From contig JAKZAP010000151.1 in NCBI GenBank assembly GCA_023053575.1, positions 1 through 64,000 on the forward strand: a stretch of DNA of 64,000 bases, given 5' to 3'. The position numbers were made by a program, and so were the translations under genes. Of the stretch, positions 39,240 to 51,990 are shown in pieces; position 1 is the stretch's first letter; each line of letters starts with the position of its first letter. This DNA is from Branchinecta lynchi. Taxonomy: Eukaryota > Arthropoda > Branchiopoda > Anostraca > Branchinectidae. The notes beneath the pieces were generated by a model. That model saw nothing but the letters and a program-made list of their open reading frames with translations. It searched no databases and was not told where the DNA came from.

Positions 39240-40740
39240 ACCTTGTGGGGAAACAAACCTTGTGGGGAAACAAACCTTGTGGGAAAACTAACCTTGTGGG
39301 AAAACAAACCTTGTGGGGAAACAAACCTTGTGGGGAAACAAACCTTGTGGGAAAACAAACCTTGTGAGAAAACAATCCTTGTGGGAAAACAAACCTTGTG
39401 GGGAAACAAACCTTGTGGGGAAACAAACCTTGTGGGGAAACAAACCTTGTGGGGAAACAAACCTTGTGGGAAAACAAACCTTGTGGGAAAACCAACCTTA
39501 TGGGGAAAGCAACCCTGCGGGAAAACCAACCTTGTGGGAAAACCAACCTTGTGGGAAAACCAACCTTGTGGGAAAGCGAACCTTTTGGGAAAACCAACAC
39601 AGTGGGAAAACAAACCTTGTGGGAAAACAAACCTTGTGGGGAAACAAACCTTGCGGGAAAACTAACCTTGTGGGAAAACAAACCCTGTGGGAAAACCAAC
39701 CTTGGGGGAAAACAAAGCTTGTGGGAAAACAAACCTTGTGGGAAAACCAACCTAGTGGGAAAAACAACCTAGTGGGAAAACAAACCTTGTGAGAAAACAA
39801 ACCTTGTGGGAAAACCAACCTCATGGGGAAAGCAACCCTGCGGGAAAACCAACCTTGTGGGAAAACCAACCTTGTGGGAAAACCAACCTTGTGGGAAAGC
39901 GAACCTTTTGGGAAAACCAACATAGTGGGAAAACAAACCTTGTGGGAAAACAAACCTTGTGGGGAAACAAACCTTGCGGGAAAACTAACCTTGTGGGAAA
40001 ACAAACCCTGCGGGAAAACCAACCTTGTGGGAAAACCAACCTTGTGGGGAAACAAACCTTTCGGGAAAACCAACCTTGTGGGAAAACAAACCTTGCGGGA
40101 AAACTAACCTTGTGGGAAAACAAACCCTGCGGGAAAACCAACCTTGTGGGAAAACCAACCTTGTGGGGAAACAAACCTTTCGGGAAAACCAACCTTGTGG
40201 GAAAACAAACATTGTGTTAAATCAGACCTTGTGGGAAAACTAACCTTGCGGGAAAACCAACCTTGTGGGAAAACCAACCTTATGGGAAAACCAACCTTGC
40301 GGGAAAACCAACCTTGCGGGAAAGTGAACCTTTTGGGAAAACCAAAACAGTGGGAAAACAAACCTTGTGAGAAAACAATCCTTGTGGGAAAACAAACCTT
40401 GTGGGAAAACAAACCTTGTGGGAAAACCAACCTAGTGGGAAAACAAACCTTGTGAGAAAACAAACCTTTTGGGAAAACCAATCTTATGGGGAAACAAACC
40501 CTGCGGGAAAACCAACCTTGTGGGAAAACCAACCTTGCGGGAAAGTGAACCTTTTGGGAAAACCAACACAGTGGGAAAACAAACCTTGTGAGAAAACAAT
40601 ACTTGTGGGAAAACAAACCTTGTGGGGAAACAAACCTTGTGGGGAAACAAACCTTGTGGGAAAACTAACCTTGTGGGAAAACAAACCTTGCGGGAAAACT
40701 AACCTTGTGGGAAAACAAACCCTGCGGGAAAACAACCTTG
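39240..40740. repeat. Duplicated block G, copy 2
   Basis: Partner of 35650-37150. Confidence 0.75.
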
Positions 40741-41129
40741 TGGGAAAACCAACCTTGTGGGGAAACAAACCTTTCTGGAAAACCAACCTTGTGGCAAAAC
40801 AAACCTTGTGGGAAAACAAACCTTGTGGGAAAACAAACCTTGTGGGAAAACAAACCTTGTGGGAAAACAAACCTTGTGAGAAAACAAACCTTGTGGGGAA
40901 ACAAACCTAGTGGGAAAACAAACCTTGTGAGAAAACAAACCTTGTGGGAAAACCAACCTTGCGGGAAAGCGAACCTTGCGGGAAAGCGAACCTCTTGGGA
41001 AAACCAACACAGTGGGAAAACAAACCTTGTGAGAAAACAATCCTTGTGGGAAAACAAACCTTGTGGGGAAACAAACCTTGTGGGGAAACAAACCTTGTGG
41101 GAAAACTAACCTTGTGGGAAAACAAACCT

Positions 41130-42755
41130 TGCGGGAAAACTAACCTTGTGGGAAAACAAACCCTGCGGGAAAACCAGCCTTGTGGGAAAACCACCTTGTG
41201 GGGAAACAAACCTTTCGGGAAAACCAACCTTGTGGGAAAACAAGCCTTGTGAGAAAACAAACATTGTGGGGAAACAAACCTTGTGGGAAAACCAGCCTTG
41301 CGGGAAAGCGAACCTTTTGGGAAAACCAACCTTATGGGGAAAGCAACCCTGCGGGAAAACCAACCTTGTGGGAAAACCAACCTTGTGGGAAAACCAACCT
41401 TTTGGGAAAGCGAACCTTTTGGGAAAACCAACACAGTGGGAAAACAAACCTTGTGGGAAAACAAACCTTGTGGGGAAACAAACCTTGTGGGAAAACCAAC
41501 CTTGCGGGAAAGCGAACCTTTTGGGAAAACCAACACAGTGGGAAAACAAACCTTGTGGGTAAACCAACCTTGCGGGAAAACCAACCTTGGGGGAAAACAA
41601 AGCTTCTGGGAAAACAAACCTTGTGGGAAAACCAACCTAGTGGGAAAAACAACCTTGGGGGAAAACAAAGCTTGTGGGAAAACAAACCTTGTGGGAAAAC
41701 CAACCTAGTGGGAAAAACAACCTAGTGGGAAAACAAACCTTGTGAGAAAACAAACCTTGTGGGAAAACCAACCTTATGGGGAAAGCAACCCTGCGGGAAA
41801 ACCAACCTTGTGGGAAAACCAACCTTGTGGGAAAACCAACCTTGTGGGAAAGCGAACCTTTTGGGAAAACCAACACAGTGGGAAAACAAACCTTGTGGGA
41901 AAACAAACCTTGTGGGGAAACAAACCTTGCGGGAAAACTAACCTTGTGGGAAAACAAACCCTGCGGGAAAACCAGCCTTGTGGGAAAACCACCTTGTGGG
42001 GAAACAAACCTTTCGGGAAAACCAACCTTGTGGGAAAACAAGCCTTGTGAGAAAACAAACATTGTGGGGAAACAAACCTTGTGGGAAAACCAGCCTTGCG
42101 GGAAAGCGAACCTTTTGGGAAAACCAACCTTATGGGGAAAGCAACCCTGCGGGAAAACCAACCTTGTGGGAAAACCAACCTTGTGGGAAAACCAACCTTT
42201 TGGGAAAGCGAACCTTTTGGGAAAACCAACACAGTGGGAAAACAAACCTTGTGGGAAAACAAACCTTGTGGGGAAACAAACCTTGTGGGAAAACCAACCT
42301 TGCGGGAAAGCGAACCTTTTGGGAAAACCAACACAGTGGGAAAACAAACCTTGTGGGTAAACCAACCTTGCGGGAAAACCAACCTTGGGGGAAAACAAAG
42401 CTTCTGGGAAAACAAACCTTGTGGGAAAACCAACCTAGTGGGAAAAACAACCTTGGGGGAAAACAAAGCTTGTGGGAAAACAAACCTTGTGGGAAAACCA
42501 ACCTAGTGGGAAAAACAACCTAGTGGGAAAACAAACCTTGTGAGAAAACAAACCTTGTGGGAAAACCAACCTTATGGGGAAAGCAACCCTGCGGGAAAAC
42601 CAACCTTGTGGGAAAACCAACCTTGTGGGAAAACCAACCTTGTGGGAAAGCGAACCTTTTGGGAAAACCAACACAGTGGGAAAACAAACCTTGTGGGAAA
42701 ACAAACCTTGTGGGGAAACAAACCTTGCGGGAAAACTAACCTTGTGGGAAAACAA
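41130..42755. repeat. Tandem duplication of a 798-bp unit
   Basis: Two adjacent, apparently identical copies offset by 798 bp. Both carry the same short monomer (AAAACCACCTTGTGGGG at about 41187 and 41985). 798 is one short of 47 x 17 (799), because that monomer has lost a base. Confidence 0.85.
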
Positions 42756-43489
42756 ACCCTGCGGGAAAACCAACCTTGGGGGAAAACCAACCTTGCGGGA
42801 AAGCGAACCTTTTGGGAAAACCAACACAGTGGGAAAACAACCTTGTGAGAAAACAATCCTTGTGGGAAAACAAACCTTGTGGGGAAACAAACCTTGTGGG
42901 GAAACAAACTTTGTGGGAAAACTAACCTTGTGGGAAAACGAACCTTGCGGGAAAACTAACCTTGTGGGAAAACAAACCCTGCGGGAAAACCAACCTTGTG
43001 GGAAAACCAACCTTGTGGGAAAACCAACCTTGTGGGAAAGCGAACCTTTTGGGAAAACCAACCTTGTGGGAAAACCAACCTTGTGGGAAAACAAACCTTG
43101 CGGGAAAACTAACCTTGTGGGAAAACAAACCCTGTGGGAAAACAAACCTTGTGGGAAAACCAACCTTGTGGGGAAACAAACCTTTCTGGAAAACCAACCT
43201 TGTGGCAAAACAAACCTTGTGGGAAAACAAACCTTGTGGGAAAACGAACCTTGTGGGAAAACAAACCTTGTGGGAAAACAAACCTTGTGGGGAAACAAAC
43301 CTTGTGGGAAAACCAACCTTGCGGGAAAGCGAACCTTTTGGGAAAACCAACAAAGTGGGAAAACAAACCTTGTGGGAAAACCAACCTTGCGGGAAAACCA
43401 ACCTTGGGGGAAAACAAAGCTTGTGGGAAAACAAACCTTGTGGGAAGACCAACCTAGTGGGAAACACAACCTAGTGGGAAAACAAACCT

Positions 43490-44470
43490 TATGGGGAAAG
43501 CAACCCTGCGGGAAAACCAACCTTGTGGGAAAACCAACCTTGTGGGAAAGCGAACCTTTTGGGAAAACCAACACAGTGGGAAAACAAACCTTGTGAGAAA
43601 ACAATCCTTGTGGGAAAACAAACCTTGTGGGGAAACAAACCTTGTGGGGAAACAAACCTTGTGGGAAAACAAACCTTGTGAGAAAACAAACCTTGTGGGG
43701 AAACAAACCTAGTGGGAAAACAAACCTTGTGAGAAAACAAACCTTGTGGGAAAACCAACCTTGCGGGAAAGCGAACCTCTTGGGAAAACCAACACAGTGG
43801 GAAAACAAACCTTGTGAGAAAACAATCCTTGTGGGAAAACAAACCTTGTGGGGAAACAAACCTTGTGGGGAAACAAACCTTGTGGGAAAACTAACCTTGT
43901 GGGAAAACAAACCTTGTGGGGAAACAAACCTTGTGGGGAAACAAACCTTGTGGGAAAACAAACCTTGTGAGAAAACAATCCTTGTGGGAAAACAAACCTT
44001 GTGGGGAAAAAAACCTTGTGGGGAAACAAACCTTGTGGGGAAACAAACCTTGTGGGGAAACAAACCTTGTGGGAAAACAAACCTTGTGGGAAAACAAGCC
44101 TTGTGAGAAAACAAACATTGTGGGGAAACAAACCTTGTGGGAAAACCAGCCTTGCGGGAAAGCGAACCTTTTGGGAAAACCAACCTTATGGGGAAAGCAA
44201 CCCTGCGGGAAAACCAACCTTGTGGGAAAACCAACCTTGTGGGAAAACCAACCTTTTGGGAAAGCGAACCTTTTGGGAAAACCAACACAGTGGGAAAACA
44301 AACCTTGTGGGAAAACAAACCTTGTGGGGAAACAAACCATGCGGGAAAACTAACCTTGTGGGAAAACAAACCCTGCGGGAAAACCAACCTTGTGTGAAAA
44401 CCAACCTTGTGGGGAAACAAACCTTTCGGGAAAACCAACCTTGTGGGAAAACAAACCTTGTGGGAAAATA
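43490..44470. repeat. Duplicated block H, copy 1
   Basis: About 1 kb repeated at 50990-51990, offset 7,497 then 7,514 bp (441 and 442 x 17). Confidence 0.7.
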
Positions 44471-46399
44471 AACCTAGTGGGGAAACAAACCTTGTGGGAA
44501 AACCAACCTTGCGGGAAAGCGAACCTTTTGGGAAAACCAACACAGTGGGAAAACAAACCTTGTGGGAAAACAAAGCTTCTGGGAAAACAAACCTTGTGGG
44601 AAAACCAACCTAGTGGGAAAAACAACCTTGGGGGAAAACAAAGCTTGTGGGAAAACAAACCTTGTGGGAAAACCAACCTAGTGGGAAAAACAACCTAGTG
44701 GGAAAACAAACCTTGTGAGAAAACAAACCTTGTGGGAAAACCAACCTTATGGGGAAAGCAACCCTGCGGGAAAGCGAACCTTTTGGGAAAACCAACACAG
44801 TGGGAAAACAAACCTTGTGGGTAAACCAACCTTGCGGGAAAAACAACCTAGTGGGACAACAAACCTTGTGAGAAAACAAACCTTGTGGGAAAACCAACCT
44901 TATGGGGAAAGCAACCCTGCGGGAAAACCAACCTAGTGGGAAAACAAACCTTGTGAGAAAACAAACCTTGTGGGAAAACCAACCTTATGGGGAAAGCAAC
45001 CCTGCGGGAAAGCGAACCTTTTGGGAAAACCAACACAGTGGGAAAACAAACCTTGTGGGTAAACCAACCTTGCGGGAAAACCAACCTTGGGGGAAAACAA
45101 AGCTTCTGGGAAAACAAACCTTATGGGAAAACTAACCTAGTGGGAAAAACAACCTTGGGGGAAAACAAAGCTTGTGGGAAAACAAACCTTGTGGGAAAAC
45201 CAACCTAGTGGGAAAAACAACCTAGTGGGAAAACAAACCTTGTGAGAAAACAAACCTTGTGGGGAAACCAACCTTATGGGGAAAGCAACCCTGCGGGAAA
45301 ACCAACCTTGTGGGAACACCAACCTTGTGGGAAAACCAACCTTGTGGGAAAGCGAACCTTTTGGGAAAACCAACACAGTGGGAAAACAAACCTTGTGGGA
45401 AAACAAACCTTGTGGGGAAACAAACCTTGCGGGAAAACTAACCTTGTGGGAAAACAAACCCTGCGGGAAAACCAACCTTGGGGGAAAACCAACCTTGCGG
45501 GAAAGCGAACCTTTTGGGAAAACCAACACAGTAGGAAAACAACCTTGTGAGAAAACAATCCTTGTGGGAAAACAAACCTTGTGGGGAAACAAACCTTGTG
45601 GGGAAACAAACCTTGTGGGAAAACTAACCTTGTGGTAAAACCAACCTTGGGGGAAAACCAACCTTGCGGGGAAAGCGAACCTTTTGGGAAAACCAACACA
45701 GTAGGAAAACAACCTTGTGAGAAAACAATCCTTGTGGGAAAACAAACCTTGTGGGGAAACAAACCTTGTGGGGAAACAAACCTTGTGGGAAAACTAACCT
45801 TGTGGGAAAACAAACCTTGCGGGAAAACTAACCTTGTGGGAAAACAAACCCTGCGGGAAAACAAACCTTGTGGGAAAACCAACCTTGTGGGAAAACCAAC
45901 CTTGTGGGAAAGCGAACCTTTTGGGAAAACCAACACAGTGGGAAAACAAACCTTGTGGGAAAACAAACCTTGCGGGAAAACTAACCTTGTGGGAAAACAA
46001 ACCCTGCGGGAAAACAAACCTTGTGGGAAAACCAACCTTGTGGGGAAACAAACCTTTCTGGAAAACCAACCTTGTGGCAAAACAAACCTTGTGGGAAAAC
46101 AAACCTTGTGGGAAAACGAACCTTGTGGGAAAACAAACCTTGTGAGAAAACAAACCTTGTGGGGAAACAAACCTAGTGGGGAAAACAAACCTTGTGAGAA
46201 ACAAACCTTGTGGGAAAACCAACCTTGCTGGAAAGCGAACCTTGCGGGAAAGCGAACCTCTTGGGAAAACCAACACAGTGGGAAAACAAACCTTGTGAGA
46301 AAACAATCCTTGTGAGAAAACAAACCTTGTGGGGAAACAAACCTTGTGGGGAAACAAACCTTGTGGGAAAACTAACCTTGTGGGAAAAAAAACCTTGCG

Positions 46400-46930
46400 G
46401 GAAAACTAACCTTGTGGGAAAACAAACCCTGCGGGAAAACCAGCCTTGTGGGAAAACCAACCTTGTGGGGAAACAAACCTTTCGGGAAAACCAACCTTGT
46501 GGGAAAACAAACCTTGTGAGAAAACAAACATTGTGGGAAAACCACCCTTTTGGGAAAGCGAACCGTGCGGGAAAGCGAACCTTTTGGGAAAACCAACACA
46601 GTGGGAAAACAAACCTTGTGAGAAAACAATCCTTGTGGGAAAACAAACCTTGCGGGAAAACTAACCTTGTGGGAAAACAAACCCTGCGGGAAAACCAGCC
46701 TTGTGGGAAAACCAACCTTGTGGGGAAATAAATCTTTCGGGAAAACCAACCTTGTGGGAAAACAAACCTTGTGAGAAAACAAACATTGTGGGGAAACAAA
46801 CCTTGTGGGAAAACCAGCCTTGCGGGAAAGCGAACCTTTTGGGAAAACCAACACAGTGGGAAAACAAACCTTGTGGGAAAACCAACCTTGCGGGAAAACC
46901 AACCTTGGGGGAAAACAAAGCTTGTGGGAA
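46400..46930. repeat. Duplicated block I, copy 1
   Basis: Repeated at 48490-49020, offset 2,091 bp (123 x 17), including the rare GGGAAATAAATC monomer. Copy 1 ends at a damaged monomer reading GGGAATTAAACC near 46928. Confidence 0.7.
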
Positions 46931-47589
46931 TTAAACCTTTTCGGAAAACCAACCTAGTGGGAAAAACAACCTAGTGGGAAAACAAACCTTGTGAGGAAAC
47001 AAACCTTGTGGGAAAACCAACCTTATGGGGAAAGCAACCCTGCGGGAAAACCAACCTTGTGGGAAAACCAACCTTGTGGGAAAACGAACCTTGTGGGAAA
47101 GCGAACCTTTTGGGAAAACCAACATGGTGGGAAAACAAACCTTGTGGGAAAACCAACCTTGCGGGAAAACCAACCTTGGGGGAAAACAAACCTTGTGGGA
47201 AAACAAACTTTGTGGGGAAACAAACCTAGTGGGAAAACAAACCTTGTGAGAAAACAATCCTTGTGGGAAAACAAACCTTGTGGGAAAACAAACCTTGCGG
47301 GAAAACTAACCTTGTGGGAAAACAAACCCTGCGGGAAAACCAACCTTGTGGGAAAACCAACCTTGTGGGGAAACAAACCTTTCGGGAAAACCAACCTTGT
47401 GGGAAAACCAACCTTGTGGGAAAACAAACCTTGTGGGGAAACAAACCTTGTGAGAAAACCAACCTTGCGGGAAAGCGAACCTTTTGGGAAAACCAACAAA
47501 GTGGGAAAACAAACCTTGTGGGAAAACCAACCTTGCGGGAAAACCAACCTTGGGGAAAACAAAGCTTGTGGGAAAACAAACCTTGTGGG

Positions 47590-48100
47590 AAGACCAACCT
47601 AGTGGGAAACACAACCTAGTGGGAAAACAAACCTTATGGGGAAAGCAACCCTGCGGGAAAACCAACCTTGTGGGAAAACCAACCTTGTGGGAAAGCGAAC
47701 CTTTTGGGAAAACCAACACAGTGGGAAAACAAACCTTGTGGGAAAACCAACCTTGCGGGAAAACCAACCTTGGGGGAAAACAAACCTTGTGGGAAAACAA
47801 ACCTTGTGGGGAAACAAACCTTGTGGGGAAACAAACCTTGTGGGAAAACTAACCTTGTGGGAAAACAAACCTTGTGGGAAAAGCGAACCTTTTGGGAAAG
47901 AGAACCTTTTGGGAAAACCAACACAGTGGGAAAACAAACCTTTTGGGTAAACCAACCTTGCGGGAAAACCAACCTTGGGGGAAAACAAAGCTTGTGGGAA
48001 AACAAACCCTGCGGAAAAACCAACCTTGTGGGAAAACCAACCTTGTGGGGAAACAAACCTTGTGGGAAAACCAACCTTGTGGGAAAGCGAACCTTTTGGG
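47590..48100. repeat. Duplicated block J, copy 1
   Basis: Repeated at 49394-49900, offset 1,804 bp. Both copies share an 18-bp monomer (GTGGGAAAAGCGAACC) and GGGAAAGAGAACC. Related again near 54380-54560. Confidence 0.7.
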
Positions 48101-48489
48101 AAAACCAACACAGTGGGAAAACAAACCTTGTGGGAAAACAAACCTTGTGGGGAAACAAACCTTGCGGGAAAACTAACCTTGTGGGAAAACAAACCCTGCG
48201 GGAAAACCAACCTTGTGGGAAAACCAACCTTGTGAGAAAACAAACCTTGTGGGGAAACAAACCTAGTGGGAAAACAAACCTTGTGAGAAAACAAACCTTG
48301 TGGGAAAACCAACCTTGCGGGAAAGCGAACCTTGCGGAAAAGCGAACCTCTTGGGAAAACCAACACAGTGGGAAAACAAACCTTGTGAGAAAACAATCCT
48401 TGTGAGAAAACAAACCTTGTGGGGAAACAAACCTTGTGGGGAAACAAACCTTGTGGGAAAACTATCCTTGTGGGAAAAAAAACCTTGCG

Positions 48490-49020
48490 GGAAAACTAAC
48501 CTTGTGGGAAAAGAAAACCCTGCGGGAAAACTAGCCTTGTGGGAAAACCAACCTTGTGGGGAAACAAACCTTTCGGGAAAACCAACCTTGTGGGAAAACA
48601 AACCTTGTGAGAAAACAAACATTGTGGGAAAACCACCCTTTTGGGAAAGCGAACCTTGCGGGAAAGCGAACCTTTTGGGAAAACCAACACAGTGGGAAAA
48701 CAAACCTTGTGAGAAAACAATCCTTGTGGGAAAACAAACCTTGCGGGAAAACTAACCTTGTGGGAAAACAAACCCTGCGGGAAAACCAGCCTTGTGGGAA
48801 AACCAACCTTGTGGGGAAATAAATCTTTCGGGAAAACCAACCTTGTGGGAAAACAAACCTTGTGAGAAAACAAACATTGTGGGGAAACAAACCTTGTGGG
48901 AAAACCAGACTTGCGGGAAAGCGAACCTTTTGGGAAAACCAACACAGTGGGAAAACAAACCTTGTGGGAAAACCAACCTTGCGGGAAAACCAACCTTGGG
49001 GGAAAACAAACCTTGTGGGA
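48490..49020. repeat. Duplicated block I, copy 2
   Basis: Partner of 46400-46930. The same series is also found near 56240-56760. Confidence 0.7.
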
Positions 49021-49393
49021 AAACAAACCTTGTGGGGAAACAAACCTAGTGGGAAAACAAACCTTGTGAGAAAACAATCCTTGTGGGAAAACAAACCTTG
49101 TGGGAAAACAAACCTTGCGGGAAAACTAACCTTGTGGGAAAACAAACCCTGTGGGAAAACCAACCTTGTGGGGAAATAAACCTTTCGGGAAAAACAACCT
49201 TGTGGGAAAACAAACCTTGTGGGAAAACAAACCTTGTGGGGAAACAAACCTTGTGAGAAAACCAACCTTGCGGGAAAGCGAACCTTTTGGGAAAACCAAC
49301 AAAGTGGGAAAACAAACCTTGTGGGAAAACCAACCTTGCGGGAAAACCAACCTTGGGGGAAAACAAAGCTTGTGGGAAAACAAACCTTGTGGG

Positions 49394-49900
49394 AAGACCA
49401 ACCTAGTGGGAAACACAACCTAGTGGGAAAACAAACCTTATGGGGAAAGCATCCCTGCGGGAAAGCCAACCTTGTGGGAAAACCAACCTTGTGGGAAAGC
49501 GAACCTTTTGGGAAAACCAACACAGTGGGAAAACAAACCTTGTGGGAAAACCAACCTTGCGGGAAAACCAACCTTGGGGGAAAACAAACCTTGTGGGAAA
49601 ACAAACCTTGTGGGGAAACAAACCTTGTAGGGAAACAAACCTTGTGGGAAAACTAACCTTGTGGGAAAACAAACCTTGTGGGAAAAGCGAACCTTTTGGG
49701 AAAGAGAACCTTTTGGGAAAACCAACACAGTGGGAAAACAAACCTTTTGGGTAAACCAACCTTGCGGGAAAACCAACCTTGGGGGAAAACAAAGCTTGTG
49801 GGAAAACAAACCCTGCGGAAAAACCAACCTTGTGGGAAAACCAACCTTGTGGGGAAACAAACCTTGTGGGAAAACCAACCTTGTGGGAAAGCGAACCTTT
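49394..49900. repeat. Duplicated block J, copy 2
   Basis: Partner of 47590-48100, sharing the same 18-bp monomer. Confidence 0.7.
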
Positions 49901-50989
49901 TGGGAAAACCAACACAGTGGGAAAACAAACCTTGTGAGAAAACAATCCTTGTGGGAAAACAAACCTTGCGGGAAAACTAACCTTGTGGGAAAACAAACCC
50001 TGCGGGAAAACCAACCTTGTGGGAAAACCAACCTTGTGGGGAAACAAACCTTTCTGGAAAACCAACCTTGTGGGAAAACAAACCTTGCGGGAAAACTAAC
50101 CTTGTGGGAAAACAAACCCTGCGGGAAAACCAACCTTGTGGGAAAACCAACCTTGTGGGGAAACAAACCTTTCGGGAAAACCAACCTTGTGGGAAAACAA
50201 ACATTGTGTTAAATCAGACCTTGTCGGAAAACTAACCTTGTGGGAAAACAAACCCTGCGGGAAAACCAACCTTGTGGGAAAACCAACCTTGTGGGGAAAC
50301 AAACCTTTCTGGAAAACCAACCTTGTGGGAAAACAAACCTTGCGGGAAAACTAACCTTGTGGGAAAACAAACCCTGCGGGAAAACCAACCTTGTGGGAAA
50401 ACCAACCTTGTGGGGAAACAAACCTTTCGAGAAAACCAACCTTGGGGGAAAACAAACCTTGTGGGTAAACAAACCTTGTGGGAAAACAAACCTTGTGGGA
50501 AAACCAACCTAGTGGGAAAACAAACCTTGTGAGAAAACAAACCTTGTGGGAAAACCAACCTTATGGGGAAACAAACCCTGCGGGAAAACCAACCTTGTGG
50601 GAAAACCAACCTTGCGGGAAAGCGAACCTTTTGGGAAAACCAACACAGTGGGAAAACAAACCTTGTGAGAAAACAATCCTTGTGGGAAAACAAACCTTGT
50701 GGGGAAACAAACCTTGTGGGGAAACAAACCTTGTGGGAAAACTAACCTTGTGGGAAAACAAACCTTGCGGGAAAACTAACCTTGTGGGAAAACAAACCCT
50801 GCGGGAAAAAAAACCTTGTGGGAAAACCAACCTTATGGGGAAACAAACCTTTCTCGAAAACCAACCTTGTTGCAAAACAAACCTTGTGGGAAAACAAACC
50901 TTGTGGGAAAACAAACCTTGTGGGAAAACAAACCTTGTGAGAAAACAAACCTTGTGGGGAAACAAACCTAGTGGGAAAACAAACCTTGT

Positions 50990-51990
50990 GAGAAAAAAAA
51001 CCTTGTGGGAAAACCAACCTTGCGGGAAAGCGAACCTTGCGGGAAAGCGAACCTCTTGGGAAAACCAACACAGTGGGAAAACAAACCTTGTGAGAAAACA
51101 ATCCTTGTGGGAAAACAAACCTTGTGGGGAAACAAACCTTGTGGGGAAACAAACCTTGTGGGAAAACAAACCTTGTGAGAAAACAAACCTTGTGGGGAAA
51201 CAAACCTAGTGGGAAAACAAACCTTGTGAGAAAACAAACCTTGTGGGAAAACCAACCTTGCGGGAAAGCGAACCTTGCGGGAAAGCGAACCTCTTGGGAA
51301 AACCAACACAGTGGGAAAACAAACCTTGTGAGAAAACAATCCTTGTGGGAAAACAAACCTTGTGGGGAAACAAACCTTGTGGGGAAACAAACCTTGTGGG
51401 AAAACTAACCTTGTGGGAAAACAAACCTTGTGGGGAAACAAACCTTGTGGGGAAACAAACCTTGTGGGAAAACAAACCTTGTGAGAAAACAATCCTTGTG
51501 GGAAAACAAACCTTGTGGGGAAACAAACCTTGTGGGGAAACAAACCTTGTGGGGAAACAAACCTTGTGGGGAAACAAACCTTGTGGGAAAACAAACCTTG
51601 TGGGAAAACAAGCCTTGTGAGAAAACAAACATTGTGGGGAAACAAACCTTGTGGGAAAACCAGCCTTGCGGGAAAGCGAACCTTTTGGGAAAACCAACCT
51701 TATGGGGAAAGCAACCCTGCGGGAAAACCAACCTTGTGGGAAAACGAACCTTGTGGGAAAACCAACCTTTTGGGAAAGCGAACCTTTTGGGAAAACCAAC
51801 ACAGTGGGAAAACAAACCTTGTGGGAAAACAAACCTTGTGGGGAAACAAACCTTGCGGGAAAACTAACCTTGTGGGAAAACAAACCCTGCGGGAAAACCA
51901 ACCTTGTGGGAAAACCAACCTTGTGGGGAAACAAACCTTTCGGGAAAACCAACCTTGTGGGAAAACAAACCTTGTGGGAAAACAAACCTA
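50990..51990. repeat. Duplicated block H, copy 2
   Basis: Partner of 43490-44470. Confidence 0.7.
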
